From contig NZ_FQYP01000005.1 of NCBI RefSeq assembly GCF_900141785.1, positions 310,001 through 374,000 on the forward strand: 64,000 bases of DNA, written 5' to 3'. Numbering within the stretch: the first letter of the stretch is position 1; each line of letters opens with the position of its first letter. The position numbers and the translations under genes are program-made. This DNA is from Aquimarina spongiae (GTDB taxonomy: Bacteria > Bacteroidota > Bacteroidia > Flavobacteriales > Flavobacteriaceae). This document shows positions 9,286 to 17,756 of the stretch, one piece after another. A model generated the notes under the pieces. That model was not told the DNA's origin and did not search any database. It saw only the letters and a list, made by a program, of their open reading frames with translations.

Positions 9286-9500
9286 GGCCCGCGCACTGGG
9301 TTGGGCTCTCCGCGTCACGCGGACGCCTCGCCTTAATGTGCGGGCTTCTTTTTACCCTGTGCGGACGTGTCACCTCATACCGCTGGTCGATACATCTAGT
9401 GCGCGGGAGGGTCACCTACCTATACGGAGTAGCTACCGAGTGCCGTTGGTCGATACAACAGTGTAGGGGAGGGTTACCGACTTGTGCGGGTGAGGTTTGG
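9286..9500. repeat. GC-rich degenerate tandem repeat region
   Basis: Composition changes abruptly to GC-rich. The segment contains a perfect short hairpin CCGCG-TCA-CGCGG, a longer imperfect pairing of GCCCGCGCAC with GTGCGGGC, and two ~63-nt degenerate units. Each unit contains CCG(C/T)TGGTCGATACA followed by GGAGGGT(C/T)ACC. An open frame at 9336-9566 crosses it, but its Arg/Cys/Trp-rich translation looks like noise. The region may encode a structured RNA or be repeat debris. Confidence 0.5.
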
Positions 9501-9698
9501 CGCGATGTTGGTCGAGGGAATTTGTGTTATAGATTAAAAAATCTTTTGGGATTAAGGTTTCTGTAATATTTCCTATTGATAAAGTTGTATTTTGAATTTT
9601 TACAAACTCACAAATTTCTAAACTAAGTTTCTAATTTTTAAAAAACTTATTGAATGTAACCTAACAATTCGCTTAAACATAAACAACCGAATATTCTA

Positions 9699-9848
9699 AT
9701 ACAGCAAGTGACAATTCTATTGTTTATAGGGAGTTAGAGAATTTGAGAGACAAACAAGTGACAAATAAAATCTAAATAAAAGAAAAAAAGGAAAATCTAA
9801 ACCTATTCAAACCTGTAAGAGTGACAAAAAGGGTTTTATTCAAAACTA
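9699..9848 (+). repeat. Dispersed repeat R2, copy A (most degenerate)
   Basis: This ~150-bp stretch is related to 18740-18879 and 36283-36436. All start near TACAG(A/T/C)AAGT(A/G)AC, continue with TTATAGGGA(A/G)TTA(C)AGA-like sequence, and end with AGAGTGACAAAAAG or AAAGTGACAAAAAG. This copy has the most changes and an internal deletion. Its origin is unknown. It may be the remnant of a gene or of a transposable element end. Confidence 0.5.
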
Positions 9849-9855
9849 CTAAAAA

Positions 9856-10190
9856 GTTCTTATTCCAGATTCTAACAAGGCAATTTTTATTCAAGACTAT
9901 TCTGTAAAACATCAGCTAAAAAAGATATGTTCCAACAACATAACCTAGAATATCTTGAAGATGAATTTGATGCGGTATGTCAGTCGCCGGATAAAATCGT
10001 AGAAGTGAATACAGAATTGTGACCTCGTCAAGATTTAGACTACCTTTCTATACCTTGAAGCTTTAGAGTTTAAACTTGTGGATACCAGATTTGATTGAGA
10101 TACATGAGTTTGTAAAAGAGTATTCAATCAAAAAAGAGTTTTTAATTTCCAACAACTTCAATCCTCTGAGCTCATAACAGGGAAGATGAG
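9856..10190 (+). pseudogene. Decayed coding region, unidentified
   Basis: Protein-like fragments appear in successive plus-strand frames. One begins VLIPDSNKAIFIQDYSVKHQ at 9856. The second, shifted, is LEYLEDEFDAVCQSPDKIVE, and after an in-frame TGA comes PRQDLDYLSIP. The last is DLIEIHEFVKEYSIKKEFLI, ending at a TAA. At least two frameshifts and a stop interrupt them. Composition and flow suggest one decayed gene. I cannot name the family. It lies between repeat R2 copy A and the degenerate tRNA. Confidence 0.35.
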
Positions 10191-10206
10191 GCCATTAAAT
10201 AGATAT

Positions 10207-10279
10207 CGCGAGGTAGAGGAGTAGGCAGCTCCTCGCACTCATAACCCGAAGGTTGCAGGTTCGAGTCCTGCTTCCGCTA
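10207..10279 (+). pseudogene. Degenerate initiator tRNA(fMet)-CAU copy
   Basis: The 73-nt sequence aligns without gaps to a bacterial tRNA-fMet. It has a CAU anticodon at 10240-10242, an intact T arm (GCAGG-TTCGAGT-CCTGC), a D-loop AGTAGGCA, and C1/T72 unpaired as in initiators. Defects are an A5-C68 mismatch and two wobble pairs in the acceptor stem, a G13-G22 mismatch in the D stem, and two C-C/A-C mismatches that destroy the three G-C pairs of the anticodon stem required of initiators. A working initiator tRNA is therefore unlikely. It looks like a decayed duplicate, possibly left by an integration event. Confidence 0.7.
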
Positions 10280-10280
10280 C

Positions 10281-11093
10281 TTTTCAAAAGTTAAAGCATT
10301 GCTCTTCATTTCTTTAGTTTTTTTGTTCTCTTCAATTTTTATAATGTTTTTGCCTAATTTAAATTACTAATAATATACCCTCCTTTTAAAAGGATGAACA
10401 ATTTAACGTATGATTTCGAGATAATACTTAAATTAAAGGTATCTTTGCAATGATAAAATTCGTAAAGCTTCAATTTAATTTTGTTTTTTCAAATTCAACA
10501 TTCTTTTCTTGCTCTCTTTTTTTCTCGGCAATAGTGCAAAAAACAATTTTAAGTTAAATATTAAGGATAACAACATAGGTTTGAATGTTGTTTTCAGCGT
10601 AGAACAAGTCTTCACAATTGAATATTCCTGTTTGTTTCTCCATTAATATTACGTTTATACGTTGTCTCCGAATTATAGGAGGACAGGCTTAAAACAAAAG
10701 TTGATAGTATCAAAAATCTAAAATTTTCAAAAAGAACAAACTCTGAGTTTTTAAAACATTGAGAAACAGGGTGAACAATTATTTCAAAACAAATAAAATC
10801 GAAAAGCATGCAAATAACAGCATGATCTTTAAAACTATTGTAATGCTTATGGTGTTTTTTGTGCATTAATATTAGTATTGCTGCAGATACAGTTAATGAA
10901 TATGGAATACCCCTTATCATACAAAAAGAACATTTTTTTCAGCCATTATGGACCATATTAGAATTTTGTGAAAGTTGGAAAAATGCTAATTATACCTATA
11001 GAATAAGGATAGAATTTTAAGACAATAAATAAAAGAACTATGAATATTATAAAACAGACATTAAACAGAATAATAAATAATAAATACAAAGTA
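10281..11093. other. Intergenic stretch and cold shock leader, no confident gene
   Basis: This AT-rich ~800 bp separates the tRNA remnant from the cold shock gene. A 102-residue minus-strand frame (10612-10920) has no family features and poor coding character, so it is not called. The last ~150 bp may form the structured 5' leader often seen for cold shock mRNAs. I see no clear promoter, repeat or palindrome elsewhere. Confidence 0.4.
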
Positions 11094-11288
11094 ATGAAAG
11101 AAGGAACAGTAAAATTTTTCAATAGTGCCAAAGGGTTTGGCTTTATTACACTCAAAGATTCCGATGAGGATATTTTTGTACACCAAAGCGGCATTATAGA
11201 TGAAATTCGTGAGAACGATAATGTAAAATTTACGATGGAAAGAGGTCAAAAGGGAATGAACGCAGTCAATGTTGAATTGATTAAATAA
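11094..11288 (+). CDS. cspA: Cold shock protein, CspA family
   Basis: The ATG at 11094 gives a 64-residue OB-fold protein starting MKEGTVKFFNSAKGFGFITL. A longer frame from 11040 adds 18 non-homologous residues and is rejected. The RNP1 motif (KGFGFI) and RNP2 motif (DIFVHQ) are intact, so it should bind single-stranded RNA/DNA as an RNA chaperone. Length is normal for the family. It is monocistronic and is followed by a strong intrinsic terminator at 11315-11343. Confidence 0.93.
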   Translation: MKEGTVKFFNSAKGFGFITLKDSDEDIFVHQSGIIDEIRENDNVKFTMERGQKGMNAVNVELIK

Positions 11289-11314
11289 GAAGTCCTGTCG
11301 CTCTAAGAATATTG

Positions 11315-11343
11315 AAAAGCCATCTATTAAAGATGGCTTTTTA
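11315..11343 (+). terminator. Intrinsic terminator of the cold shock gene
   Basis: AAAAGCCATCT and AGATGGCTTTTT form an 11-bp stem around ATTAA, with a T-run on the plus strand 26 bp after the stop codon. Confidence 0.9.
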
Positions 11344-11483
11344 TGCCTTATATCCTATACTGACAATACGCTTAAATTTTGAGTATGCAACATACAATCT
11401 CAAATACAATAGAGGTGTTGTGATCGTTTGAGAATGCTTAAAAATATATTCTCAAAGCAAAATTCTATACAAAAAAACAAAAA

Positions 11484-11816
11484 ATGACATTACAGATAAA
11501 ACTTTTCTTAATAGCACTGATTTCTTTTACCATTGGCTATTCCCAAGAAATAAATCGAATAGAACAACTACAGGGAGTGTATCAAGGACGTGTTGAAGGA
11601 GGTTATTCGTTTTGTTGTAAAACCGTATCTGGATTTGATGAGATATTGGTTTTTAATGAAGTTCTGTCTGTTATACTTGAGAAATATCCATTACACACGG
11701 ATAAACATATTGGAGAAAATTTTATCATCTCGTTTACTAAGGATATAATTATTGAGAAAAAAAAGAGTAGAGAGGTGTCAACCATATTGCGCTTACAAAA
11801 GCTTGTACCTGGGTAA
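11484..11816 (+). CDS. Hypothetical secreted protein
   Basis: This 110-residue protein has a signal peptide (MTLQIKLFLIALISFTIGYS, cleavage near YSQE). The mature part contains LQGVYQGRVEGGYSFCCKTV, with an adjacent Cys pair, and a charged C-terminal half. No family is recognised. It lies 72 bp upstream of the AraC-type regulator on the same strand and could share its promoter. The coding call rests on the clear export signal. The function is unknown. Confidence 0.5.
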   Translation: MTLQIKLFLIALISFTIGYSQEINRIEQLQGVYQGRVEGGYSFCCKTVSGFDEILVFNEVLSVILEKYPLHTDKHIGENFIISFTKDIIIEKKKSREVSTILRLQKLVPG

Positions 11817-11888
11817 CATGTTCGAGAATGATATAAATCCTAATTTCTAACGTATAAATAAATACCTTACATATAAACCTTTATAAAT

Positions 11889-12455
11889 ATGAGTACAAAA
11901 CTATTCATAAAATACATGGTTAGTTTGCGATGCAAACTAATGGTCAAAGAAGAGTTAAAAAAACTTGGATTGCATTATGTTGTTTTAGAATTAGGTGTTG
12001 TTGAGCTCTTGGAAGATATAACCAAAGACCAATGCCTCGAACTGAGGAAAAATCTAAGTAAATCTGGCTTAGAATTGATGGAAACTAAAAAGAGTATTCT
12101 AATTGAAAAAATCAGAAACGTTATTATTGAAATGATTCATTACACAGATGAATTGCCTAAAGTCAATTATTCTGATTACATAAGTAAAAAAGTTGGTTAT
12201 AATTATACATATTTAGCAAATATATTTTCAGAAGTGAAAGGAATTACCATTCAACAATTTATTATTATCCACAAAATTGAAAGAGTTAAAGAATTGCTTA
12301 TTTATGACGAACTAAGTCTTACAGAAATCTCTTATAAATTACACTATAGCAGTGTGGCACATTTATCTAATCAATTCAAAAAAATCACGGGTTTAACTCC
12401 TACTTTTTATAAAAAACTGAAAGAAAAACGTAAAGAAAACCTAGAAGATTTATAA
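11889..12455 (+). CDS. Short AraC family transcriptional regulator
   Basis: This 188-residue protein has a C-terminal AraC HTH at about residues 85-180. The two helix-turn-helix units are DYISKKVGYNYTYLANIFSE and EISYKLHYSSVAHLSNQFKK, followed by the closing TGLTPTFYKKL. The N-terminal ~80 residues are small and lack a cupin sugar-binding domain, so the signal is not a classical AraC ligand. This short form is widespread in Bacteroidota near stress genes. Downstream on the same strand are a 38-residue basic protein and a cupin, which suggests a local regulatory circuit. Confidence 0.85.
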   Translation: MSTKLFIKYMVSLRCKLMVKEELKKLGLHYVVLELGVVELLEDITKDQCLELRKNLSKSGLELMETKKSILIEKIRNVIIEMIHYTDELPKVNYSDYISKKVGYNYTYLANIFSEVKGITIQQFIIIHKIERVKELLIYDELSLTEISYKLHYSSVAHLSNQFKKITGLTPTFYKKLKEKRKENLEDL

Positions 12456-12577
12456 TAGATAAACATCATAGTGTATAGTTTGTTCGATGTTCATAAAACT
12501 TAATCCTTAAGAAAAGTGTGATATATGTAATCTAGGTTCGGACTAGTGTAACACATTAAACCTTTAAATGACCGATT

Positions 12578-12593
12578 TTTGATACATATCAAA
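12578..12593. promoter_or_regulatory. Perfect FNR-type box
   Basis: TTTGAT-ACAT-ATCAAA is fully symmetric and matches the FNR-type consensus TTGAT-N4-ATCAA. It lies about 50 bp before the ATG of the 38-residue protein. Equivalent boxes flank the Crp/Fnr-family gene's downstream target at 24567-24604, so a shared regulator is plausible. Confidence 0.6.
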
Positions 12594-12642
12594 CTCCTTT
12601 TTATACGTGAAGGGGATATTAATAATCTAAAAACAAAAAGTC

Positions 12643-12759
12643 ATGTCAAAAGGAAAAGAAGGTAAATCGAAATCGAGTAAAAAAGCCCCGGCAAAAAGTT
12701 TGAAAGAAAAGAGAGCTGCAAAAGCTGCAAAAAGAAAAGAGAAAAGGAGTGAGGAATAA
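12643..12759 (+). CDS. 38-residue highly basic Lys/Ala-rich protein
   Basis: ATG at 12643 to TAA at 12757-12759 encodes MSKGKEGKSKSSKKAPAKSL followed by a helical run of K-E-K-R-A-A units. It is extremely basic and low in complexity, like small nucleic-acid-binding or ribosome-associated stress proteins of flavobacteria. The gene is preceded by a good leader and a perfect FNR-type box. A similar Lys-rich mini-protein occurs at 53226-53354. DNA or RNA binding is inferred from charge only. Confidence 0.75.
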   Translation: MSKGKEGKSKSSKKAPAKSLKEKRAAKAAKRKEKRSEE

Positions 12760-12823
12760 ATAGTACTATCAAAATGTAGCTAATGTATTCTAGTTTAGCA
12801 TTAACCTTCTATAATTTCATTCA

Positions 12824-13174
12824 ATGAAAAATCAAGAATTAGAAAAATCCCTTAAGCATAAATTGGTGGATACTATTGATTATGTGCCTGGATCTGTGGT
12901 GATGAAAGCAATTCTAAAGAAAAAAACAGGAATCGTAGCCATATCATCATTTGATAGTGGAGAAGCATTGACTTCTAAAACTTCTCCTTTTGACAATCTT
13001 ATACAAATTATAGATGGAGAAGCTGAGATTATTATTAATGAACAGTCAAATATCATTGAAACAGGTCACGCAATCATTATCCCTGCTCATACAAGAAATA
13101 TAGTAATGGCAAATAAACGATTTAAAATGATATCGATTATCATTAAAAGTGGTTATGAAGACGTAAGTATCTAA
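12824..13174 (+). CDS. Cupin domain protein
   Basis: This 116-residue single-domain cupin starts MKNQELEKSLKHKLVDTIDY. The two cupin motifs are seen around residues 55-75 (LIQIIDGEAEIIINEQSN) and 80-95 (ETGHAIIIPAHTRNIVMANK). The usual metal ligands of motif 1 are reduced, with only His residues in GHAIIIPAHTRN, so metal binding is uncertain. Small cupins of this type often bind ligands or protect against oxidants. The next gene starts 18 nt downstream, making a probable operon. Confidence 0.85.
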   Translation: MKNQELEKSLKHKLVDTIDYVPGSVVMKAILKKKTGIVAISSFDSGEALTSKTSPFDNLIQIIDGEAEIIINEQSNIIETGHAIIIPAHTRNIVMANKRFKMISIIIKSGYEDVSI

Positions 13175-13192
13175 AATTTGAAAACAAAGTAT

Positions 13193-13360
13193 ATGGAAAG
13201 GCAAGAAAGTAAATTCAAACCAGGCGATACTGTTTATGCCAAAGTAAACCCTGAAGTTAAATTGATTGTACGATTATATTACCGGAGGATATACTATTGC
13301 AAATTTGCCAAAGATCCAGAGAAAAAAGAGGTTGTCTTTTTTGAAAGAGAGCTTTTATAA
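13193..13360 (+). CDS. Small paralogue P1 of the GDTVxxKxNP family
   Basis: ATG at 13193 gives 55 residues beginning MERQESKFKPGDTVYAKVNP. A TTG start 15 nt upstream is possible. The core GDTVYAKVNP, then LIVRLYYRRIYYCKFAKDP, matches the protein at 17757-17939 (GDTVFTKINP and LIVRRYIGGVYYCGFKNDP). The two are paralogues with a compact SH3-like beta pattern and a conserved Tyr-Tyr-Cys. The pair brackets the GT14/GroES/racemase block. Function is unknown. Confidence 0.75.
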   Translation: MERQESKFKPGDTVYAKVNPEVKLIVRLYYRRIYYCKFAKDPEKKEVVFFERELL

Positions 13361-13408
13361 TAGTGGTAATAAAGACAAGAGTTGAGCACTAAACAAGACT
13401 CCTACTAA

Positions 13409-14455
13409 ATGACACAACGATTAGATATAACAAAAACTCAAAATCTTCATTTTAGTATTTTAGAAAGAAGACCAAAAATTGCTTATTTTATTAAGGTTCA
13501 TAGTTGCCCTCAACAGTTTAAGAGATTGTTTAAAGCTATTTATCATCCCGAAAATCATTACTTAATTCATATCAATCAAAAAACTGACAGCAATATAAAA
13601 GAAGATATTATTTTTTTTTTGGCAGATTATTCCAACTCTTATTTACTGAAAAGTACAACTATAGAGATAAGAAAATATAATATTGTTCAATCTCAACTTA
13701 ATGGGATGAAATATCTCCTGAACCGTTGTCTGAAATGGGATTTTTTTATTAATCTAAGCGAACAGGATTTTCCTTTGAAATCCCAAGATGCTATTCTTGA
13801 TTTCTTACACAGGAATAGAGGGAAAAACTTCATAAAAATGGTTAGTCAAGTTAGAGGCGGGACTGATACGATGAACCGTATTGAAAACTATTTTCAAGGC
13901 ATTGATATTGGTTTCCTGAGCATACCCTTTAAAAAATCTTTCATGAAAAACGTGATTCCATATGTTGGGGAACAATGGATGATCCTGTCCAGAGCATGTT
14001 GTGAATTTATCTGTCATAGCCCTGAAGTTAAAAAATTTGAAGATTTCTATTATAACATACTAAATGCCGACAAATCATTTTTTCAGACCGTACTGATGAA
14101 TACGTCATTTAAAGAAATAGTTGTAAACAATGATAAAAGAGCTGTTATATGGATAGCTGATGGAGATGTAAAGTTGAAACCAAAAACCTTAACAGAATCT
14201 GATTTTGACTTTTTAATGCAAGAAGAAAATTTATTTGCCCGAAAATTTGACACAAAAGTAGATGAATCTATATTACACCTTTTGGAAGAAGCTTTGAAAG
14301 CAGATCAAGTAACAAATAATACCAATGGTATAGATTTTAATCTTGTTTCAACAACTGATATGGAGGTAAGGAAAACAAATAAGACTTTAGATCGGGAGAC
14401 ATTTATAAATTCGCCAGCTCAACTACATAGACGACCACTTAACGGAAGTAAATAA
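13409..14455 (+). CDS. Core-2/I-branching-type N-acetylglucosaminyltransferase (GT14)
   Basis: This 348-residue protein begins MTQRLDITKTQNLHFSILER. Family signatures are IAYFIKVHSCPQQFKRLF near residue 24 (the usual AY...H start), NHYLIHINQKTD (donor-site strand), FINLSEQDFPLKSQD (the conserved SxxDFPL motif) and GEQWMILSRACCEFI (the GSQWWxLTR-like acceptor/catalytic region). It should transfer GlcNAc or xylose from a nucleotide sugar. In bacteria it acts in the cytoplasm on glycan or exopolysaccharide precursors. Neighbours offer no polysaccharide operon. A GroES-like gene begins 9 nt after its stop. Confidence 0.85.
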   Translation: MTQRLDITKTQNLHFSILERRPKIAYFIKVHSCPQQFKRLFKAIYHPENHYLIHINQKTDSNIKEDIIFFLADYSNSYLLKSTTIEIRKYNIVQSQLNGMKYLLNRCLKWDFFINLSEQDFPLKSQDAILDFLHRNRGKNFIKMVSQVRGGTDTMNRIENYFQGIDIGFLSIPFKKSFMKNVIPYVGEQWMILSRACCEFICHSPEVKKFEDFYYNILNADKSFFQTVLMNTSFKEIVVNNDKRAVIWIADGDVKLKPKTLTESDFDFLMQEENLFARKFDTKVDESILHLLEEALKADQVTNNTNGIDFNLVSTTDMEVRKTNKTLDRETFINSPAQLHRRPLNGSK

Positions 14456-14464
14456 TTAATAAAG

Positions 14465-14776
14465 ATGATAGGTAAATTTAAAATACAACCGCTTAGAGAT
14501 TGGGTCTTGATAAAGGAGGATGTAGCACAGGAAAAACCTGAGGCAGGGATTGTCATCTCTGATACAATTAATAGCAATCAAAAATCTCAAAAAGGAATCA
14601 TACTGGCAACTGGAAAAGGTAAAAAAGATAAGCCTTTGATTGTAAAGGTTGGGGATCTTGTGTTATTTGAAAGGGAGTCCGGAACAGAAGTCTCTATGGA
14701 AGGTGTTAAAATGTTTATTATCAAAGAATCAAACATCTTTGGTATTATTCGACCAGCCAATTTGGAAGTCATATAA
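14465..14776 (+). CDS. GroES-like co-chaperonin paralogue
   Basis: This 103-residue protein begins MIGKFKIQPLRDWVLIKEDV, the GroES opening strand (PLxDRVLVK). It then has EAGIVISDT near residue 25 (mobile-loop region), ILATGKGKKDKPLIVKVGDL and LVLFERESGTEVSMEGVKMF (the GDxVLFxKY...G motif), ending in the IFGII strand. No groEL gene is adjacent, unlike the housekeeping groESL operon, so this is likely a second, specialised co-chaperonin. It sits 9 nt after the GT14 gene. A partner chaperonin would be elsewhere in the genome. Confidence 0.85.
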   Translation: MIGKFKIQPLRDWVLIKEDVAQEKPEAGIVISDTINSNQKSQKGIILATGKGKKDKPLIVKVGDLVLFERESGTEVSMEGVKMFIIKESNIFGIIRPANLEVI

Positions 14777-14847
14777 AAAGATTTAACAGGCTTAGTTTTT
14801 AACTACAATGATGAGCCATCCGAGAATTTGAAGATTAATAAATAAAC

Positions 14848-16641
14848 CTAAAGATAAAAAAGTGTTTTATCGAGATGTTGAAAAACAGTTGATTGTATAT
14901 TCGGTGCTTCTAAAATACCAAAATGAGCGTATTCTTTATTTTTTTCAACAGCCCAGGCAATATTGCCATAGTCAAAATGCCAATACTCTTTATGGTCACA
15001 TACAAAGTCCTCATCTTCGAAAAGTTTCATAAGAAGCTTTCGATTTTTCTTTGCTTTTTTACTTATATCTGGATGTTTAGGATAACATTTTTCATTTAAA
15101 TCAATGTGTAATCCATCATTGGTTCCAAAATCAAGCACGTATTCCCTACGCAAATCATAAATCAGAGCATCAACAGCTCCTCCGGTTGCATGGGTAGATT
15201 GCATTCTTGGCGCAATGAAGTTTGACACTATTTCATTAATTTCTTCTTTGGTTTTTTCCGGATGTTTCTTTTTAATGAAATGGGTCTTTTGATCTGATAG
15301 TTTTTGTTGGTGTTCAAATGATCTCCACGCGGATCTAATAATTAGTTTTTTACCCTGATCGTACAGAAGCTTACTAATTCGCCCTATTTTTTTATATACT
15401 TCCTTTCTAACCAAATAGCGATAGTTTTTTTGCGGGGACTTTTCGAATATTAGATTAAAGTCAGAATCCTGAAGACTTATCAATGGCGAATTATCCTCCT
15501 TGACAGTCATCATCAAGGTTTTCTTTTTGTGCAACCTATCTTTTTCTTCGACTATAAGACAATACTCTCTTGCGCTTATTGGAGTAATGACATTTTTGAA
15601 AATATAAGATGAATTCATAGCAGTAGCTAGTGCACCATACTTTAATGTAAATGAAACATTGCTGCCAATTTTTAATTTTTCTTTTTTGGCATTGATAATA
15701 ATGTGATCTCCACCAGCTCCCAGAATTTCAATATCTAATTTAGGAGTTAACCCTGTCACCATTACATCTTGGACGCCCATGGCTAGTATAGCTCGCGTTA
15801 TCATACCCTGATCTTTAAATTTTGGCTTGTTACCAAAGGCATCCAAACCGATTTCACCGTTTGGTACTGATCCTTTGTTTTTTAATTCGATGACTTCAGC
15901 TACCAACATAAAAGCGTCTTGGTAAAGTTTCGGAATTGGCTTTCCGGTTAAAGGTTCATAGCCTAAAAATATGGACTCTCCAAGTCTCAAATTATTAATC
16001 TTACCTACATCATTTGTAGTAGTAAACCAATTATAATTAGCTGAGTTCCCCCCTGAGATGATAGATAACTTTATGTTAAACTTTTTCTCAATATTAATAG
16101 CAATTGCAGATAATGTGTCCATTTTTTCTGCAGTAGGCTTAACTCCTGAAAAACAAGCAAGATTTGTACCTATACCTTCAAGTTTAATACCTTTTAAGGT
16201 CAATACTTTTTTGATAGTATTTTCTAACTGTGATGGTAATATACCTTCACGTAAATCCCCTAATTCTACCATAAGTATGATTTTATGGATCTTACGGTGT
16301 AGGATAGCAAATTCTGAAAGTTTTTTTATTACAGATAACTCAGAATTTAGACTGATATCAGTATATAATACTACTGATTCTGTTTGACTGATCATTGGGG
16401 TTCTAATCAACAAGAAATTTGCTTTAACTCCAGCAATACGCATTTTTTTGATATTTGATATTCTTGAATCGGCAAGAATTTTAACTCCACTCTTCACCAA
16501 AATATTAGCAATATGATGATCTGCGCAAACTCCTTTAGTAACAGCAATTATGTCTATACCTTTTGACTGAAAAATAGAGGTTAAAATCTTAGCATTATGA
16601 GCAATTTTACTAAGATTGATATCTATTCTTGGGATTGACAT
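14848..16641 (-). CDS. PLP amino-acid racemase fused to VanX-like D,D-dipeptidase
   Basis: This 597-residue two-domain protein begins with an alanine/ornithine racemase-type fold III PLP barrel (about 1-350). K36 in IIAVTKGVC is the expected Schiff-base lysine, and ISGGNSAN near residue 195 is the phosphate-binding loop. Residues about 400-597 form an M15D (VanX) peptidase with R436 in RSAWR, the zinc ligands H484 and D491 in HATGGAVD, and E552-W-H555 in EYWHFDYG. The domains could release and interconvert D-amino acids from D,D-dipeptides. The start overlaps the stop of the DUF1611 gene by 19 nt, implying coupled translation. No signal peptide is seen. Confidence 0.88.
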   Translation of the reverse strand: MSIPRIDINLSKIAHNAKILTSIFQSKGIDIIAVTKGVCADHHIANILVKSGVKILADSRISNIKKMRIAGVKANFLLIRTPMISQTESVVLYTDISLNSELSVIKKLSEFAILHRKIHKIILMVELGDLREGILPSQLENTIKKVLTLKGIKLEGIGTNLACFSGVKPTAEKMDTLSAIAINIEKKFNIKLSIISGGNSANYNWFTTTNDVGKINNLRLGESIFLGYEPLTGKPIPKLYQDAFMLVAEVIELKNKGSVPNGEIGLDAFGNKPKFKDQGMITRAILAMGVQDVMVTGLTPKLDIEILGAGGDHIIINAKKEKLKIGSNVSFTLKYGALATAMNSSYIFKNVITPISAREYCLIVEEKDRLHKKKTLMMTVKEDNSPLISLQDSDFNLIFEKSPQKNYRYLVRKEVYKKIGRISKLLYDQGKKLIIRSAWRSFEHQQKLSDQKTHFIKKKHPEKTKEEINEIVSNFIAPRMQSTHATGGAVDALIYDLRREYVLDFGTNDGLHIDLNEKCYPKHPDISKKAKKNRKLLMKLFEDEDFVCDHKEYWHFDYGNIAWAVEKNKEYAHFGILEAPNIQSTVFQHLDKTLFYL

Positions 16642-17714
16642 AGTAGTGGGTTGACACGAATTAAATCAGGAAATATTTCTTGAAGTTTTTCTACCAACTT
16701 ACTGCAGTCGTTTTTTAGGACATCAGTAACAGGTAATTGATATTTTTCTTCATAAGCCTTTGTTATAGTTTCAACTTCTTGGTCATTCATATCTTCGTGA
16801 TTGATTGTTATTGCAATTACCTTGGACCCGGAGAAGGATTCTAACATTTTTATTTCACTCTCAAGTGTTGGCATTAGAATTTCTGGAAAATCACACCTGG
16901 TGCGCCTTTTTGGCGGATGCTGAAGGATAATAGCCTTTGGCATAGCACCTCGGAGGATTGCACTTGAAGAAGTAAATGCTGGATGACTAAGGGCTCCTTG
17001 CCCCTCTACTACGATTATATCAGGTTGTTCTTTAATGGCTTCTAGAATAGCATTTTCTACTTCTCCTGTAGCAAAGCCAGAACTTAGGACATCTATAGCA
17101 ATACCATATTTTGAACCTTGAAGCATTCCTGTTTGGCCTGTGGTTATGAAGATAGCGTTTAACCCTTCATTTTTTAGAGCTTCTACCAATTTAAGCGCTG
17201 TGGTTCGCTTACCAACAGCACAATCGGTTCCGGATATCTTTATTATTGGTGTTTGAACACCTCTTATTTTGCCTGTAAAGAGATGAAGATTTTCTTTAGG
17301 AGGTGGTTTTCTTACATCAAAAATAGATACATTATATTTTTTTGAGAGACGAATACAAACTTCATCATCTGAAAGAAATTCAGGAAGTCCACTTAAAATG
17401 TGCATTCCAGCCTTAATGGCAGTGTAAATAATTTTTCTCTCTTCATCATTAAGTAATGGCTGGAGAGGAGCAATTCCATAGATAAAATATTCTGGAATAC
17501 TATCCAATATTTCGATAGCTTGATTAAAATTCTGGAATATTGGTATCTCATTTTTGATTCCATCCAAATATTCCCCAGCATCAAGACCCGATTTTGTGCT
17601 ATCAATAACACCAACAATTTTATACTTGTCAGAATGCCGGACAAGACCATTTGCTACTTTACCGTCCAATTTACCAAATTCATTTTCGCAGTAGACAATT
17701 GCCGATGTTTTCAT
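16623..17714 (-). CDS. DUF1611 P-loop protein, DgcN-like
   Basis: This 363-residue protein has an N-terminal Rossmann-like part (about 1-140; VVGVIDSTKSGLDAGEYLDG style) and a C-terminal P-loop domain. The Walker A is at residues 162-172 (GTDCAVGKRTT) and the Walker B-like strand is DIIVVEGQGALSHP. This is the DUF1611 layout, whose studied member DgcN acts in D-glutamate metabolism as an N-acetyltransferase. It is first in an operon with the racemase-dipeptidase fusion, supporting a D-amino-acid role. The exact substrate, D-Glu or another, is inference. Confidence 0.85.
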   Translation of the reverse strand: MKTSAIVYCENEFGKLDGKVANGLVRHSDKYKIVGVIDSTKSGLDAGEYLDGIKNEIPIFQNFNQAIEILDSIPEYFIYGIAPLQPLLNDEERKIIYTAIKAGMHILSGLPEFLSDDEVCIRLSKKYNVSIFDVRKPPPKENLHLFTGKIRGVQTPIIKISGTDCAVGKRTTALKLVEALKNEGLNAIFITTGQTGMLQGSKYGIAIDVLSSGFATGEVENAILEAIKEQPDIIVVEGQGALSHPAFTSSSAILRGAMPKAIILQHPPKRRTRCDFPEILMPTLESEIKMLESFSGSKVIAITINHEDMNDQEVETITKAYEEKYQLPVTDVLKNDCSKLVEKLQEIFPDLIRVNPLLCQSQE

Positions 17715-17756
17715 AATTTTCGTGATTTAAGATAAAAAATGGATTTCAGAAAGAGT

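Noticed and set aside
9336..9566. 76-codon open frame in the GC-rich repeat region
   Set aside because: The translation is Arg/Cys/Trp-rich with no domain or leader, and it spans a tandem repeat.
10207..10279. Functional tRNA-Met
   Set aside because: Anticodon, D and acceptor stem mismatches make a working initiator tRNA unlikely.
10612..10920. 102-codon minus-strand open frame
   Set aside because: No family features, odd composition and no leader. It is likely a chance frame in AT-rich sequence.
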